From contig JAESUZ010000990.1 of NCBI GenBank assembly GCA_017311185.1, positions 744,001-808,000 of the forward strand: DNA of 64,000 bases, read 5' to 3'. A program made the position numbers and the translations under genes. The number at the start of each line of letters is the position of its first letter. The first letter of the stretch is position 1. Source of the DNA: Proteles cristata cristata (Eukaryota > Chordata > Mammalia > Carnivora > Hyaenidae). Below, piece after piece: positions 22,291 to 35,008 of this stretch. The notes under the pieces are model-generated. The model did not search any database. It saw only the letters and a list, made by a program, of their open reading frames with translations, and had not been told where the DNA came from.

Positions 22291-22865
22291 GAAAGTGCAC
22301 AAGTTGTCAGAGTTCAGGGAGCTGAATTTTTGCAGTGTGAACACATCTGGGAAACCAGCACTGGATCAACTCTTAGGGTATACTGGTATCACAGAGCACC
22401 CACTCCTGCATCCCATCCTAGTCACTAACCCTCCAAAGGCCACTGCTATTTTTATTTCTAGCAGAGGAGTGTGTCCCTTTTATGAACTTCAGGTACACCT
22501 AATCAATAAATACATGCTGTTTTGTGTTGGGTATTGTGGATAAACATTATGCTTATGAAATTCTTTCACAAAGGCTATGTTTTTACCTGGAGGGTTGTAA
22601 GGAGTAGTTTTTCAAACCAAGTCAAAGAATAGAAATCACATAAAAATCAACTGCCTCATTATATCAACATGATTACAAATTCATATCAATTTACCATTAT
22701 TAATATAAAACAAGTAGAAAATAATTTACATCATATAAAACAGGCAAAAGACTAATAGTATAAATCTATAAAGAACTCCTATAAAAGATACTTACTCAAA
22801 ATAGGAGCAAAGGATTTTATAGCTCGTAATACATAGAAGATGAAATCTAGTTAGCTAAAAAAAAT
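22291..22865. other. Unassigned, possibly old L1-flank sequence
   Basis: The part 22290-22540 has a cysteine- and proline-containing frame of 82 codons but no recognisable domain. It may be the old L1 3' UTR. The remainder is AT-rich and featureless. Confidence 0.35.
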
Positions 22866-22869
22866 TTAC

Positions 22870-23760
22870 GATAGTTGTCCTTTGCTGTATAACTATCACA
22901 AACCTAGCAATGGAAAACACCCTTTATTATCTTGTAGGTCCTGTGGGTCAGGATTCTAGGTACAGGATAGCTGGATCATCTGCTCAGATTCTCATAGGCC
23001 AAAATCAAAACATCAGTTGAGCTACAGTTCTGGAGCTCAGGTCCTCTTCCTTTGTTTCATTTAAAAGAATTCAGTTCCCTGCAGGAAAGTCCCTGCTTTC
23101 TTACTGGTTGTCAACTGAGGATCATTCTTAGCTTCCAGAGATGGCTCTTTGATTTTTGTCTCAAGACTCCCTGCCCTCGGGGAGCAGGTGTCTCAGTTGG
23201 CTGAGCTTCCCACTTTGGCTTAGGTCATGATCTCGCAGTCTGTGGGTTTGAGCCCCGTGTTGGGCTCTGTGCTGACAGCTCAGAGTCTGGAGCCTGCTTC
23301 TGATTCAATGTCTTCCTCTCTCTCTGCCCCTCCCGTGCTCATGTGCGCACGCTCTCTCTCTCTCTCTCCCTCTCTCAAAAATAAATAAATATTAAAAAAA
23401 GAAAAAGAAAAAAAGACTCCCTGCTCACACAATGTAGCAGTTTATGTACTTCTGGAAGAGCGCGTGGAGAGGCAAGAGCATCTCTGACCTTGAATTTCTT
23501 CTTTTTAGAGAGCTCCCACCTAACTAAATCCCAGACAGATGACCTTCCTAACTCAATGTCAGTTAAGGACCTTAATTACCTATAAAAAAATTCCTGACCT
23601 TAATTATACCTACAAACTTTTTTGTCAATAGCATAGCCCAAGTGATATTTGATCTCATTCACAAATCTCACCCATACCACAGGGATTATTTAAGACATAT
23701 ACACCAAGGAATGGGACTCTTTTGAATCATTTTAGGGTCCTGTCTATCACAAACATATTT
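22870..23760 (+). mobile_element. Ancient LTR-like repeat split by a SINE
   Basis: It opens 'gttgtcctttgctgtataactatcacaaacc', includes 'tcttgtaggtcctgtgggtcagg', and resumes after the SINE with 'ccctgctcacacaatgtagcag' down to 'agggtcctgtctatcac'. It is the same repeat type as at 13.0 and 19.2 kb. Confidence 0.55.
23175..23412 (+). mobile_element. CanSINE with 12-bp target duplication
   Basis: AAGACTCCCTGC at 23163-23174 and 23413-23424 is exact. The head is CAGGTGTCTCAGTTGGCTGAG, followed by a CT-rich body with a (CT)n run and an AAAATAAATAAATATT tail. Confidence 0.93.
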
Positions 23761-23876
23761 TAAAATGCTTAATCTCTCTATATCCAGAAAAATGACCAAC
23801 ATGCCATACCTAAGCCACTGGTCTGAATATTAAAAGTCCTGGTCAAATTTTGTTAAGGATTATAGAAAAGAGATCT

Positions 23877-24079
23877 CCAGAATGCTTGGGTAGTTCAGTT
23901 GGTTAAGCGACAGACTCCATTTATACTCAGACCATGACCTCATGGTTTCATGTGATGGAGCCCTACACTGGGCTCTGTGCAAGCAGAATGGAGCCTGCTT
24001 TGGATTCTCTCTCTTCCTCTCTCACTGCCCCTCGTGTTTGTGCTCTCTCTCTTTCCCTGAAAATAAATAAACTTAAAAA
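23877..24079 (+). mobile_element. CanSINE, diverged
   Basis: The head is GCTTGGGTAGTTCAGTTGGTTAAG and the tail AAAATAAATAAACTTAAAAAAG. No clean duplication was found. Confidence 0.88.
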
Positions 24080-24728
24080 AGAAAACAAAAGTTATCTCTA
24101 TAACACTTTTTGGGATTTTAAAATTATATAAATATTAAGAAACACTTTATGGAAATATATAGAAGGTAGAAAATGAATATATCCTATGGTCATATAATTA
24201 TACTATATGTGTACATTACATATAAATTTGTATAAGAATCTAATAGATAGTCAGTAGGATTAAGAGAATAGAGTGAAGGTGATGATAAAAGAAAAGCCCC
24301 AAAGGATGATAGAAAGCTAAGAAAGTGCTGACCCATAGATCAGAAATAGAGCTCAGAACATATTCTAATCTTCCCTCATCCTCTAGTACAGGCCACGAGT
24401 TAGAAACTGAATTGTAGATTCTATCAACAGTCCACTTTGGAGAAACTCTTTAATAGTAATGTCAGGGTCACAGACCTTTTTGAATTATTGACAAAAAGTT
24501 CTCAGGCTGATCTTGGATCTAACTTCAGGAAGTGTGGCTCTCTGGAATGTTCTGCAATGGTTGTGATGGATAAGAGGCATCAGGAGGATTAAAGAAAACC
24601 AGGATTGTGATTAAAGAAAGACCATCAGGAACTAAGTGAGGCCATCTATAAGGAATTATAAGAGATCAGAGATGCTCTACTAAGACTATTTGATGAAAAG
24701 TCCTGGTATTTGCCTGCTTTAAAAAAAA
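24080..24728. other. Unassigned DNA
   Basis: No gene or recognisable repeat was seen. Confidence 0.45.
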
Positions 24729-24738
24729 AATATGCCAG

Positions 24739-24953
24739 GGGGCGCCTGTGTGGCTCAGTCGGTTAAGTGGCTGACTTCGGCTCAGGTCATGATCTCCAGA
24801 TTCATGGGTTCGAGCCCCGCGTTGGGCTCTGTGCTGACAGCTCAGAGCCTGGAGCCTGTTTCACATTCTGTGTCCCTCTCTTGCTCTGCTCCTTCCCTGC
24901 TCATTCTCTGTCTCTCTCACTCTCTCAAGGATAAATAAACATTAAAAAAATTT
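24739..24953 (+). mobile_element. CanSINE
   Basis: It starts GGGGCGCCTGTGTGGCTCAG with intact A- and B-box regions, and ends GATAAATAAACATTAAAAAAA. The short duplication is ATGCCAG, next to A-runs on both sides. Confidence 0.92.
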
Positions 24954-27372
24954 TTAAAAAAATGCCAGTAGTTGTATTTAGTTACATAGGTATTAATATC
25001 AAAATGTAAATAATTCATAAATGCAGCATTTATTACTTTAGTGGATTACACTGGCTATTATTACTTTGCATTTAAAAATGGGTTCACTACCATCACATTA
25101 TTTCTTCCACAGAATTTGCCACTATTCTTTCAGAATCATTAGCTAATAGGAGTAGAGCAGATATATTCATCCTTGTATCATAAGCATGTTCACTTAGAAT
25201 AAAAACCCAAATACCTGGAGTGACGTCAACAAGATAGTAGAAGAGGAAGCTTCAGAGTTTGCTTATCCACTGAGACACCTACTTAAGAGCAATATATGAT
25301 CCACAAAACCATACTGAAAACTCTAAAAACGAGTTAGAAAGTCACAGTGCTTCAGATAAGCCCAAAGGCAAAAACATCAACATGAAAATCAATAAGATGA
25401 GTTCTATTTGAACCACCTCTGTTCCTCCCCCAAGATAGCACAGCTCGTCATCAGGAGAAGCTCAACTTGTGACTTTTCCCATGAGAGGGAAACAGAAGAC
25501 TGGAACATTCAGCCAACATTCTGGCTTTTCACAGACCTCCTCGAGAAATTGGTTTCTGTCTCATTTGACTCTGACTGGTCATGGGGAACCAAATACTTTG
25601 GATGCCCCAAGGAGTCAAAATAAGGGACCTCCCTGGTTTATAGTAGCACTAGAACACTTGCAGTACTGCAGAGAGACATCAAAGGGCATAAAAGACTACA
25701 AGCTTCTAAGGAAGCAACAGCAAATCTTATTCTCTAAATGGGAAATTACATGCATATGCCTAGAGAATATGTAATCGGCCACAAAATCTGAGGGTCCCCT
25801 CCTCAAGAACCTGGAGCCAGGATGACTGCTGAAGGTCTCTCCTTGCATGAAGCCAGTGAAAAATGACTTGTAGGGTGGCTGTTTTGTTCAGATGCATAAA
25901 ACACAACAAAATACAAAGCACACAAAAAACAGGACAATGTGGCTCAATCAAAGAAAGAAAGTCTCCAGAAACTGACCTTAAGGAAATAGAGAGCTACAGA
26001 TTACCTGACAAAGAATTTAAAATATTAAATTTAAAGTAGCACAGTGCACTAGAATAACACAGAAATAACTAAGTCAAATCAGAAAGATGATGCATGAAAA
26101 ATATGAAAATATTAACAAAGAGAAGAAACTATAACAAATAACCACACAAAAATTCTTGAGCTAATGAATACAATAACGGACTTGAAAATTTTACTGGATG
26201 CGTTCAATAATAGATTTATTCAAGCAGATGAATCAGTGAACTACAACACAAGTCATTTGAAATTAGTGAGTGAGAAGAAAAAAAAAAGAGTAAGGAAAGT
26301 GAGGATACTCTAAAAGACCAAAGAGACACCATCAAGATACTCTAATCTATACATTATAAGAATCCTGAGAAGAGAATAAAAACAAAGGGAAGAGACAAAA
26401 GAGAGAAGCAGAAATCTTATTTAAAGGGGAAAAAATGGCTGAAAACTTCCCAAATCTGAAGAAGGAGATAGATATCTAGGTTCTAAAAGCTCTAAGAATT
26501 CCAACTAGGATGAATTCAAAGAGGACCCCATTGAAACACCTTCTCAACAGACTATCAAATTCAAAGACAAAGAGAAAATCTTGAAAGCAGCAAGTGAAAG
26601 TGACTCATCGTACATAAAGAAACCCTTCTAGGTTATCAGCATTTTTCAGTAGAAGCAGAAGCCATAAAAAAGTGGGATAAAATATTCAAAGTGCTGAAAG
26701 AAAACAACGACAATAACAAAACACTAACCAAGAATACTATATCTAGTCCTTCAAAACTGAAGAAGAAGAAAATGACTTTCTCAGATAAACAAAAGCTAGG
26801 GAAATTTCTCACCACTAGCTTTGACTTACCAGAAATGCTAAAGGAAGTCTTTCAAGTTGAAACAAAATAACACCAGAGAGCAACATGAACACATAGAAAA
26901 GTATAAAGCTCTCTAGTAAAGGTAAATATATGGAAAAGTACAGAATCCTGTGGTACTATAATGATGATATGTAAATCACTTTTAGTTCGCTATAGAAAGC
27001 ATAAAAATAACTACAACTATAGCACTATGTTAATGGATACAAAATATAAAAGTTATAATTTGTAACATAAATAACAAAGTGAGGGGAGATGTAAGAGTAT
27101 ATTGATTTATGGGCAATTGAGGCTAAGTTGAATCAGTTTAAACAGATTGTTATAACTATAAGATGCTTTATGTACTTTCATAATATACTTATGGTAATCC
27201 CATGGTGATCATGCAAAATATCTATAGAAGATGTTTAGAAAATAATGAGAAAGGAATCAAACTCATCACTAGGAAAATAAAAACAAAAACAGAAAATAAG
27301 TAATGAAACACAAAGAAAATGCTGAGAAAGAAAAATAACAAAAACCAAAGACATTGGGAAAACAAAGAACAA

Positions 27373-27590
27373 AGGGTGCCTGGGTGGCTCAGTGGGTTAA
27401 GTAGCTGACTTTGGCTCAGGTCATGATCTCATGATTTGTGAGTTCAGGCCCAGTGTCAGGTTCTGTGCTGACAGTTCAGAGCCTGGAGCCTGCTTCAGAT
27501 TCTATGTCTCCTTCTCTCTCTGCCCCTTCTCTGTTCATGCTCTCTCTCTCTCCTCTTTCTTTCAAAAATAAATAAACATTAAAAAAAAAT
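27373..27590 (+). mobile_element. CanSINE inside the decayed L1
   Basis: It starts AGGGTGCCTGGGTGGCTCAG, has a CT-rich body, and ends AAAATAAATAAACATTAAAAAA. Flanks are A-rich, so the target duplication is unclear. Confidence 0.92.
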
Positions 27591-27986
27591 AAAAGAAAAC
27601 AAAACAAAACCCAAAATGGCATGGTAAATTCTTGCCTACCAGTAAGTACTTTAAATGTAAATGGATTAAACTCCTCGATCAAAATGCATGGAGTGGCTGA
27701 CTGCGTATAAAACAACACATCCACCTATTTGCTGTATGCAAGAGATTAACTTTAAAGCTGGGATGATCATGCTTATATCAGACAATATAGACTTTAAGTC
27801 AAAAATCTGTCACAAGAGACCAAGAGAACATTATATAAACATAAGGGTTGAATCGCAGAAAAAGAAAAAAAAATTACAAATATAACTATATATGTACCTA
27901 CCAGCAAAGCACATAAGCATAGGAAGCGAACACTAGTGAACTAAAGGAAGATATGGACAGTAATGCAATAATGGTAGAAACTTTAA

Positions 27987-28205
27987 GGGGCATCTGGATT
28001 GCTCAGTCAGTTAAGCATCTGACTTTGGCTCAGGTCATAAACTTGTGTTTCCTGAGTTTGAGCCTCACATTGGGCTCTGTACTGACAGCTCAGAACTTGA
28101 AGTCTGCTTTGGATTCTGTGTCTCCCCCTTTCCCTGTCTCTCCCATACTCATACTCTGCTTCTTTCTCTTTCAAAAATAAAGATTAAGTTTTTTAATTAA
28201 AAAAA
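27987..28205 (+). mobile_element. CanSINE inside the decayed L1
   Basis: It starts GGGGCATCTGGATTGCTCAG and ends AAAATAAAGATTAAG. The likely duplication is AGAAACTTTAA (27976-27986) against AGAAATTTCAA (28207-28217). Confidence 0.9.
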
Positions 28206-28873
28206 GAGAAATTTCAATACCTCACTTAGATCAATTAGGTTGATCGTGAAGAAGAGAACTTGAACAACACTATAGACCAATAGACTAATAGATCTGTACA
28301 GAGCACTCCATTCAATAAGAGAATACAAATTATTCTTAAGTATGCATGAGAATTATCCAGAATAGATCATATTTAGGCTACCAGACAAGTATTAACAAAT
28401 TTAAGGAGATTGAAATCTTGCCAAGTATCTTTTCTGACTGCAATGGAATAAAACTAGAAATAAATAGCAAAATGGAAACTGTCAAGAGAAGGAAGTACCG
28501 AGATTTGAAATGAAGTATGAAGATCTCTGTTCACAGATGAAATGATCTTATGTACAGAAAACCACAAAGATACACACACCCCCATGCACACTTATTTGAG
28601 CTAATAACCAAATACAGCAAAATTACTGAATAGAAAATCAACACACAAATATCAGTTGCATCTCTATACACTAACAATGAAACCATTGAAAAGGAAATTA
28701 AGTCAACAATTTTATTTATAATAACATAAAAAATACTTAGAAATTAACTAAGGAGTTAAATGATAAATTAAAAACTATAAAACATTGCTGAAATAATTTA
28801 AAGACACAACTAAATGGAAAAACAAAATATGTTTATGGAATAGAAGCCTTAGCATTATTAAAATGTCCATACT

Positions 28874-29051
28874 GGGGCACCTGGGTGGCTCATTCTGTTA
28901 AGCTTCTGACTTCAGCTCAGGTCATGATCTCGTGGTTCGTGGGTTTGAGACCAGCATCGGGCTCTGGGCTGACAGCTAGCTCAGAGTCTGGAGACTGCTT
29001 CTGATTTTGTGTCTCCCTCTCTCTCTGACCCTACCCTGCTCATGCTGTCTC

Positions 29052-29083
<32 letters not shown>

Positions 29084-29110
29084 AGATATAAATAAAACAT
29101 TTAAAAATTT
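28874..29110 (+). mobile_element. CanSINE with perfect 16-bp duplication of L1 sequence
   Basis: TTAAAATGTCCATACT occurs at 28858-28873 and 29111-29126 and belongs to the L1 ORF2 it entered. The body shows GCTGACAGCTAGCTCAGAG and GACCCTACCC, partly like the young subfamily, and a long (CT)n run. Confidence 0.96.
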
Positions 29111-30775
29111 TTAAAATGTCCATACTAATCAGAGTGATTTACAGATTCAATGCAGTCTCTATCAAAATACCTATGATATTTTTTACAAAGATAAAAAAAG
29201 GTAAAAAGATTTAGAAAAAAAGAAAAATAAAAATCATGAGACCTCAAAGAATTTCAAGTAGCCAAAAGAATCTTAAGAAAGAAAAACAGTGCTGGAGGCC
29301 TCGCACTTTTTGATTTCAAAACATATTACAAAGCTACAGTAATCACAACAGGATGATACTGACATAAAGACAGGCATATGGAAAAATAAAAGAGAACAGA
29401 GACTCCAGAAATAAACCTTTGTGCATCTATTCGAACGATCTTTGATGAGGGTTCAAGGCTACACATTCAGAAAAGAATAGTCTCTTCAGGAAACAATGCT
29501 AGGAAAATTGGACATTGACAGGCAAAGGAGTAAAATTGAACCCTTTCCTTATACCATACACAAAAATTAACTCACAATAAATTAAAGGCCTTAATCTAGG
29601 ATCTGAAACTCTAAAACTCTCAGAAGAAAATACAGGAGAGAATCTTCATGACAGTGGTTGTCATGGCTCTTGGCAATAATTTCTTGGATAGGACATCGAA
29701 GATACGGGCAACAAAAGCAAAAATAGACAAATGGGACTATGTTAAACAAGTAAACAACTACAACAAACATTCCATGCAGCAAAGGAGACGAGAGAATGAA
29801 TAGGCAGCAGATAGAATGGGAGAAAATATTCACAAACTGTATATCTGATTAAGGGTCAATTTCCAGAATTTTTAAAGACTCCTGCAACTCAACATCACAA
29901 CCACAAAAATGACATTATCACCAACAACACAACAAATAACCCTATTACAAAAAAGTGAGCAAAGATTCCAATAGACAGTTCTCCAAAGAAGATATACAAA
30001 TGATCGATATGAAAAAGGAAATTTGTCAAGATCACTAATTATCAAGGAAATATGAATTTAAAACATGACGACATATCAGTTTACACCCACTAGGATGGAC
30101 ATCATAAAAAATAAACAAACAGAAAATATAAGTATTGGCAAAGATGTGGAGGAATCAGCACCTCTGTGCACTGATGGTGTAATATAAAATGGTGCAGCTA
30201 CTAAAAAAAACAGAATATAGAAGTGCTCAAATAACTAGAAAACAGAATTGGCATACAGTTTCACAATCCCAGTTTTGAGTATATATCCAAAATAATTGAA
30301 AATAGGATGTCAAAGAAATATTTACATACAGATGTTGATATATTCATTGCAGCACTATTAACAATACCAAGAAGTAGAAGTAACTTAAATATCCATGGAA
30401 AAATAAATGAATAAAGGAAATGAGGATATACATACAATGGAATATTAAAAATGAAGGCAATCCTGTTATATGTTAATACATGGTTGAACCTTGAAGACAA
30501 TACTTTTAGTGAAATCAGACAATTATAAAAAGATAAATACTGCATGATACCACATATATGATGTCTAAAATATTCAAAGTTGTAGAAACGAAAAATAGAA
30601 TGGAGGTTGTAAAAGTCAGCATGGAAGGAGAAAAGGAAATTTTTGTTCAACAGTATAGAATTTCAGTTTTTCAGGATGAAAAGATTCTAGAGATATTTTA
30701 CACAGCAAGGTTGGTGGTAAACACTATTTTACTGCATACTGAAACATGGTTCAGATGGTAAATTTCATATTTCTA

Positions 30776-31610
30776 ACTACACAAATGCATACACAAAACT
30801 AGTAAGTAAAGCAAGAAATCATAAAAATTTCTCACTCTTTCCAATTTCTTTGTGAAGCGGGGGCAATTTTTTTGAAAGACAGATTAGTCACCAAAATCTA
30901 TGACAAACAAAGACTTCTGAGATTAGATGTTATCCTTGTAATTTCAGTTAAAAAGAATTTTAGGAAGTCTTATGAATATTCATTGAACTGGTGTAAGATT
31001 TAAGGGACTCAGTTTAGAAGTATTTTGTATCTGGTCCTCAGGCTGTGTCTATTCTAGATTATAATATTCTTAAGAACAATTGTGCTGTAATTTATTTTAT
31101 TTCTTGTATTGACTATATGCTTTAAATTTTTAATGTAAATTTAGAACATTCTTATACAAAAGTGATTATTACTTGAACAAGAGTGTTATATGTTGGATTC
31201 TCTACATTTGGGAAGAATAAGAATCAGAATAAGGTTTTCAAAGATCCAATTTTATTAATGTAGTTAAGTGATTTAAGTTTTTGCAAAGGCTAACAATTGT
31301 TATAGGCAAAAGAGAATAAATGTATCTTATAGAGAATGAGCATTTTATGAGTGTATTCATTCTCTATGTTTTTGTTAAAGATGCTAAGACAACATACTTT
31401 CTATAGTAGAGTTTATAATGGAGTGATATGAATAAATATATAAACATTTTACTGCCATACAATGAAGAATGACATGATTATAAGAGTTTACATAGTAGAA
31501 AAAAGGATGCACTAATGCTCTAGAAAGATAAGAAATGTGTTCTACTATTGAAAATATTCTAAATATTCTGCTATGGAGGGAAAAATAATAAAGGCAGGAT
31601 GAGGAAATGA
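30776..31610. other. Unassigned AT-rich DNA
   Basis: No gene or named repeat is recognised. Confidence 0.45.
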
Positions 31611-31611
31611 G

Positions 31612-31730
31612 CTGTGTTGACAGTTCCGAGCCTGGATCTTGCTTCAGATTGTCTTCCTCTTTCTCTGCCCCTCCCTGCTCATTCTCTCTCTCTTAAATAA
31701 ATAAACATTAAAATTTTTAAAAAAATAAAT
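31612..31730 (+). mobile_element. 5'-truncated CanSINE
   Basis: Only the 3' half is present: 'gttgacagttccgagcctgg', the TC-rich body and AAATAAATAAACATTAAAATTTTT. The tRNA-like promoter is absent. Confidence 0.85.
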
Positions 31731-32154
31731 GACAACAATACTGGAATGTTAATTTAGGACCAAATGAAGGGTATGTTTAAATGTCACAAAAGGCAATGGA
31801 ACTTTAGTCTGTGGGGGCCAAAAATTAACATTAGATTATTCTCAACAGAAAAAATGGAATAAAAGAATAGGTCTAAATTTTGAAGTTCCAGAAAGTGGTG
31901 AATATTAGTGACAATGCATGGAAAAGGCAAATTACAGGTCAAGAACCTTAGCACTTTCTCTGTCATCTCCCTTACCAGGCCTGTTTTTCCAACACCTGAA
32001 ACTACCAGCCAAGCAGCCTAGTTGATAGCAAACTGTAGACAAAATTTTGAGTCTGAAATCCAGGGATTCTGTCAAGAGATTTTGCAAGGGAAGAGATTAT
32101 TTGTAGAATCCTTGATGTCCTGTCACTAAGAGAAAATACCACTCCTATTATGTT

Positions 32155-32280
32155 TATAAATATGTGCATAGATACATACACATATGTAAGATGTATATGT
32201 ATGTATAGGTATATATACATATACTGATATTTTTAATGTGTGTATCTGTGTGTATGAATGTGTATGTATGCGAGTTTGCA
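32155..32280. repeat. TATG/TGTA-type simple repeat
   Basis: Interrupted runs of TATGTA, TATATACATATA, then TGTGTGTATC and TGTATGTATG. Both strands give tyrosine/histidine or valine-rich artefact frames. Confidence 0.8.
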
Positions 32281-33536
32281 AAAGTAAGCTGAGAAAGCCA
32301 TATTTTAAAATATAGGACTAAGTAATTAAGTTTTAGTATTGGATGATGATTTTCACAACTATAATTTAAAGCGATAAGCTAATACAATATGAAATTTTAA
32401 ACATATAGAAAATAATTGGTAAGAAGTAAATTGGCAAATTGGCAACAATCTAGTGTGCATCTACCATATGCTAATTATATTAATCATTTTTTTTGAAACA
32501 ATAAACTGCAGGTGCATAGAGACTTGAGTGAATTTTACTATACCTGTTCGAGTTTCCAACAACTTCCTGTCACTAGCTTTAAAAATAAATCATCAATATG
32601 AAATTCAGCTGCAGAACATAAAACAATGTTGCCAGGCAACTAATGGAAATCTATTATCCAGTTTCTAGACTTCAGACAACATAGTTGTGTCTGAATTTCA
32701 GAAAATTTTAAAGAAAAATGAAAGTACATGTATGTTCTTTTCAATATCCAGAATTTTAGAAATGTCAAATGTTAAATTTGGTTTTTCTTTATGTTTAAAA
32801 AGAAGTTAAAAATACACCTTTTACTATAAGAGTTTATAAATTATCAAAAATTCACATAAAAGCAAAAAGACACTTGGTGCATTATGAATTTCATTAACCT
32901 TATTTCTTTTAGAAAGATCTATCTTACACTGTCAAAGAAGAAAATTTATCTTCAAATATAATACCCAATTTACCAAAAAAAAAAAAAAAGATTTTAAACA
33001 AGATACATGTGAATTATTGTTTTGTGAAATATTGTGCCTTTGACCATACCACAACTTCACTTGTTTTAATTTTTGTGATAAAATTTTAGATATAAATTTA
33101 TAATCTGAAAGGAACATCTAAGCTGTCATTCTGTAATGGTTCTGCTTATATTTTTTAACATTGCACATATTGTTTAAATCAAAAAAATATTTTTACTGCA
33201 AACTTATTTAATTGTGTCACCATTATAATCATGAAGATATTTTTGTGTTGTCTTTAAACAGTTTATTTGCAGACTCAAACTTATGTAGGTAATTGAGTTC
33301 TTGTGATTTGGGAAATTTTTTGTAATTATATCTTTTGATGTTCAGTTTCAAATACCCAACATTTTATTTTTTTAATTTTTATTCATTTTTTTCAAATATT
33401 CAACATTTTAAACCACCATTAAAAGATGTGTTTTTCTATTTCTACTACTTAATTATAATAGTTTATAAATAGCTTTTCTTGGATATGTTAAAACTAATGG
33501 GATGCTCTTTCACTTTTATGTGTGACATCATACCTA

Positions 33537-33570
33537 TTAATAAAGGTAAACAGGGGTTAATAAAGGTAAA
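33537..33570 (+). repeat. Short direct repeat
   Basis: TTAATAAAGGTAAA is present at 33537-33550 and again at 33557-33570, separated by CAGGGG. Confidence 0.9.
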
Positions 33571-34047
33571 ATTCCAACTTTGCTCTCTTTCAATGGAATA
33601 TCAATAATACTCTTTGGAAGTACATGCTACTACACATTGACTTGCAATGAAGACACTGAAGAAATATTAAAATTTACCATATTATATGAATTCCACAATA
33701 TTAATATAAGCAAATGATGTATAAAATTGTCCTAAAGTAGATAATCATGGAGACATATTTGGACAATAGGACTCTGTACTTGAATGAGAGGAGACTCTAA
33801 AAGAGAGTTGCAATCTGACTGGAGAAATAAGGAAATTATCCTTTCCTGTGGCTCTCACTTAGAACTTCTACAGAGCAGCTCAGCAATGGAATTCTCAGAT
33901 CTCATTTGTGAGAACTGAATCAATGGCCTTTTATGAATCATTTGACTTTAATAGGGCTATAATTAACAGTGTTGGTTTTGATGAATTATTAGATAGAAAG
34001 GCTGTCATGGAGTAAAAATATATTTCTACTAAACTGCCCATTTCAAA

Positions 34048-34066
34048 ACACACACACACACACACA
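34048..34066. repeat. (CA)n microsatellite
   Basis: About nine uninterrupted CA units after CAAAA; a likely polymorphic marker. Confidence 0.9.
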
Positions 34067-34430
34067 ATTCAGGTAGAACTCCTAGTTTGTCTTTATTTGA
34101 CTGTATTTTACTTCCACATGGGAGTTTTTTTGTCTCATTCATTTTGAAATTCTCTGTTTTTATTAGTTCATAGTGGATCTTAAATACTGAATTCATAATT
34201 AAGTAACAGAGTCAAAAGAAGGAAGATAAGGCAAGGAATGTATTTGAAATTGCTAGAGAAGTTGGCTGAAAGGTTAGCTGAGATACAAAGGAAGAGAAAT
34301 AGGTTTTAGTTCCTTAGTGATTAGGGAGTTCTGTGTCACTTTTTACTTCCTAATTTTCAGGTGCTGCAAGATACTTGCATCCCTTTAACCAGAAGAACGA
34401 TCAAAATACATCTTTAGAATGTCAGAAAGA

Positions 34431-34613
34431 AGGGCGCCTGGGTGGGTCAGTCAGTTAGACTTCCAACCCTTAATTTCTGTTCAGATCATGATCCCAGGGA
34501 CCTCAGATGGACCCCGCATTGGGCTGTGCACTGACAGCATGGTACCTGCTTGGGATTCTCCCTCTGCCTCTCTCTCTGCCCCTCCCCCTTCAAAATAAAT
34601 AAACTTTTTAAAA
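34431..34613 (+). mobile_element. CanSINE, short body
   Basis: It starts AGGGCGCCTGGGTGGGTCAG and ends CAAAATAAATAAACTTTTTAA. Duplication AATGTCAGAAAGA (34418-34430) against AATGTAAGAAAGA (34614-34626). At 183 bp it lacks part of the CT-rich body. Confidence 0.92.
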
Positions 34614-34789
34614 AATGTAAGAAAGAGGCTATGTTTGAGTAAAGATCTGATCATCATTGATGAATAATATCATTTGTTTTGTGAAAATTAATGAGTTTTC
34701 TCAAGCTATCTGAAAAGACATTAAAATGCAACACTTTAGCACATAGGGTGTCAGCCAAAGAGCAAAACTTCATTAAAAAAAGAAAAAAA

Positions 34790-35008
34790 GGGGCACCTGT
34801 GTGGCTCAGTTGGTTAAGTGTAGGACTTTGGCCTAAGTCATGATATCGCAGTTTGTGAGTTCAAGCCTCACACTGGGCTCTGTGCTGACAGCTTGGAGCC
34901 TGCAGCCTGCTTTGGATTCTGTGTCTCCCTCTCTCTCTGCCCCTCTCCCATTCTCTCAAGCTCTCTCTCCCTCTCTCTAATGTAAACAGTAAAAAAATAT
35001 TAAAAAAA
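34790..35008 (+). mobile_element. CanSINE
   Basis: It starts GGGGCACCTGTGTGGCTCAG, and its body ends CTCTCTCTAATGTAAACAGT, a diverged tail replacing the usual AAATAAATAAACATT. Confidence 0.9.

Larger units (their letters stand above)
25205..30775 (+). mobile_element. Long decayed L1 with lost RT core, split by three SINEs
   Basis: Read along the plus strand: 25205-26900 resembles the 5' region and ORF1 of an old L1 ('gaccaaagagacaccatc', 'gacaaagagaaaatcttgaaagcagc', 'gtgctgaaagaaaac', 'gctaaaggaagtc'). 27600-27985 matches the ORF2 endonuclease area ('ctttaaatgtaaatggattaaactc'), and 28206-28490 continues past it ('aatagatcatatttaggctaccag'). At about 28500 the sequence jumps to the late RT segment, where the catalytic FADD block reads FTDE. 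28520-30480 gives the thumb and C-terminal region, and about 30480-30775 the 3' UTR. Most of fingers and palm is missing. SINEs sit at 27373, 27987 and 28874. Frames are broken throughout; frames on the opposite strand, such as 30261-30650, are shadows. Confidence 0.7.
31731..34415. other. 2.7 kb of repeat-poor AT-rich DNA
   Basis: It contains a TG/TA-rich simple repeat (32155-32280), a short direct repeat TTAATAAAGGTAAA (33537-33550 and 33557-33570) and a (CA)n tract (34048-34066). No gene or transposon is recognised. Confidence 0.45.

Noticed and set aside
22213..22543. Two overlapping frames (71 and 82 codons) as coding
   Set aside because: They are in different frames over the same DNA next to an old L1 remnant, and neither has recognisable motifs.
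30261..30650. 129-codon minus-strand frame as a gene
   Set aside because: It is antisense to the C-terminal region of an old L1 and reads as hydrophobic low-complexity sequence; a shadow frame.
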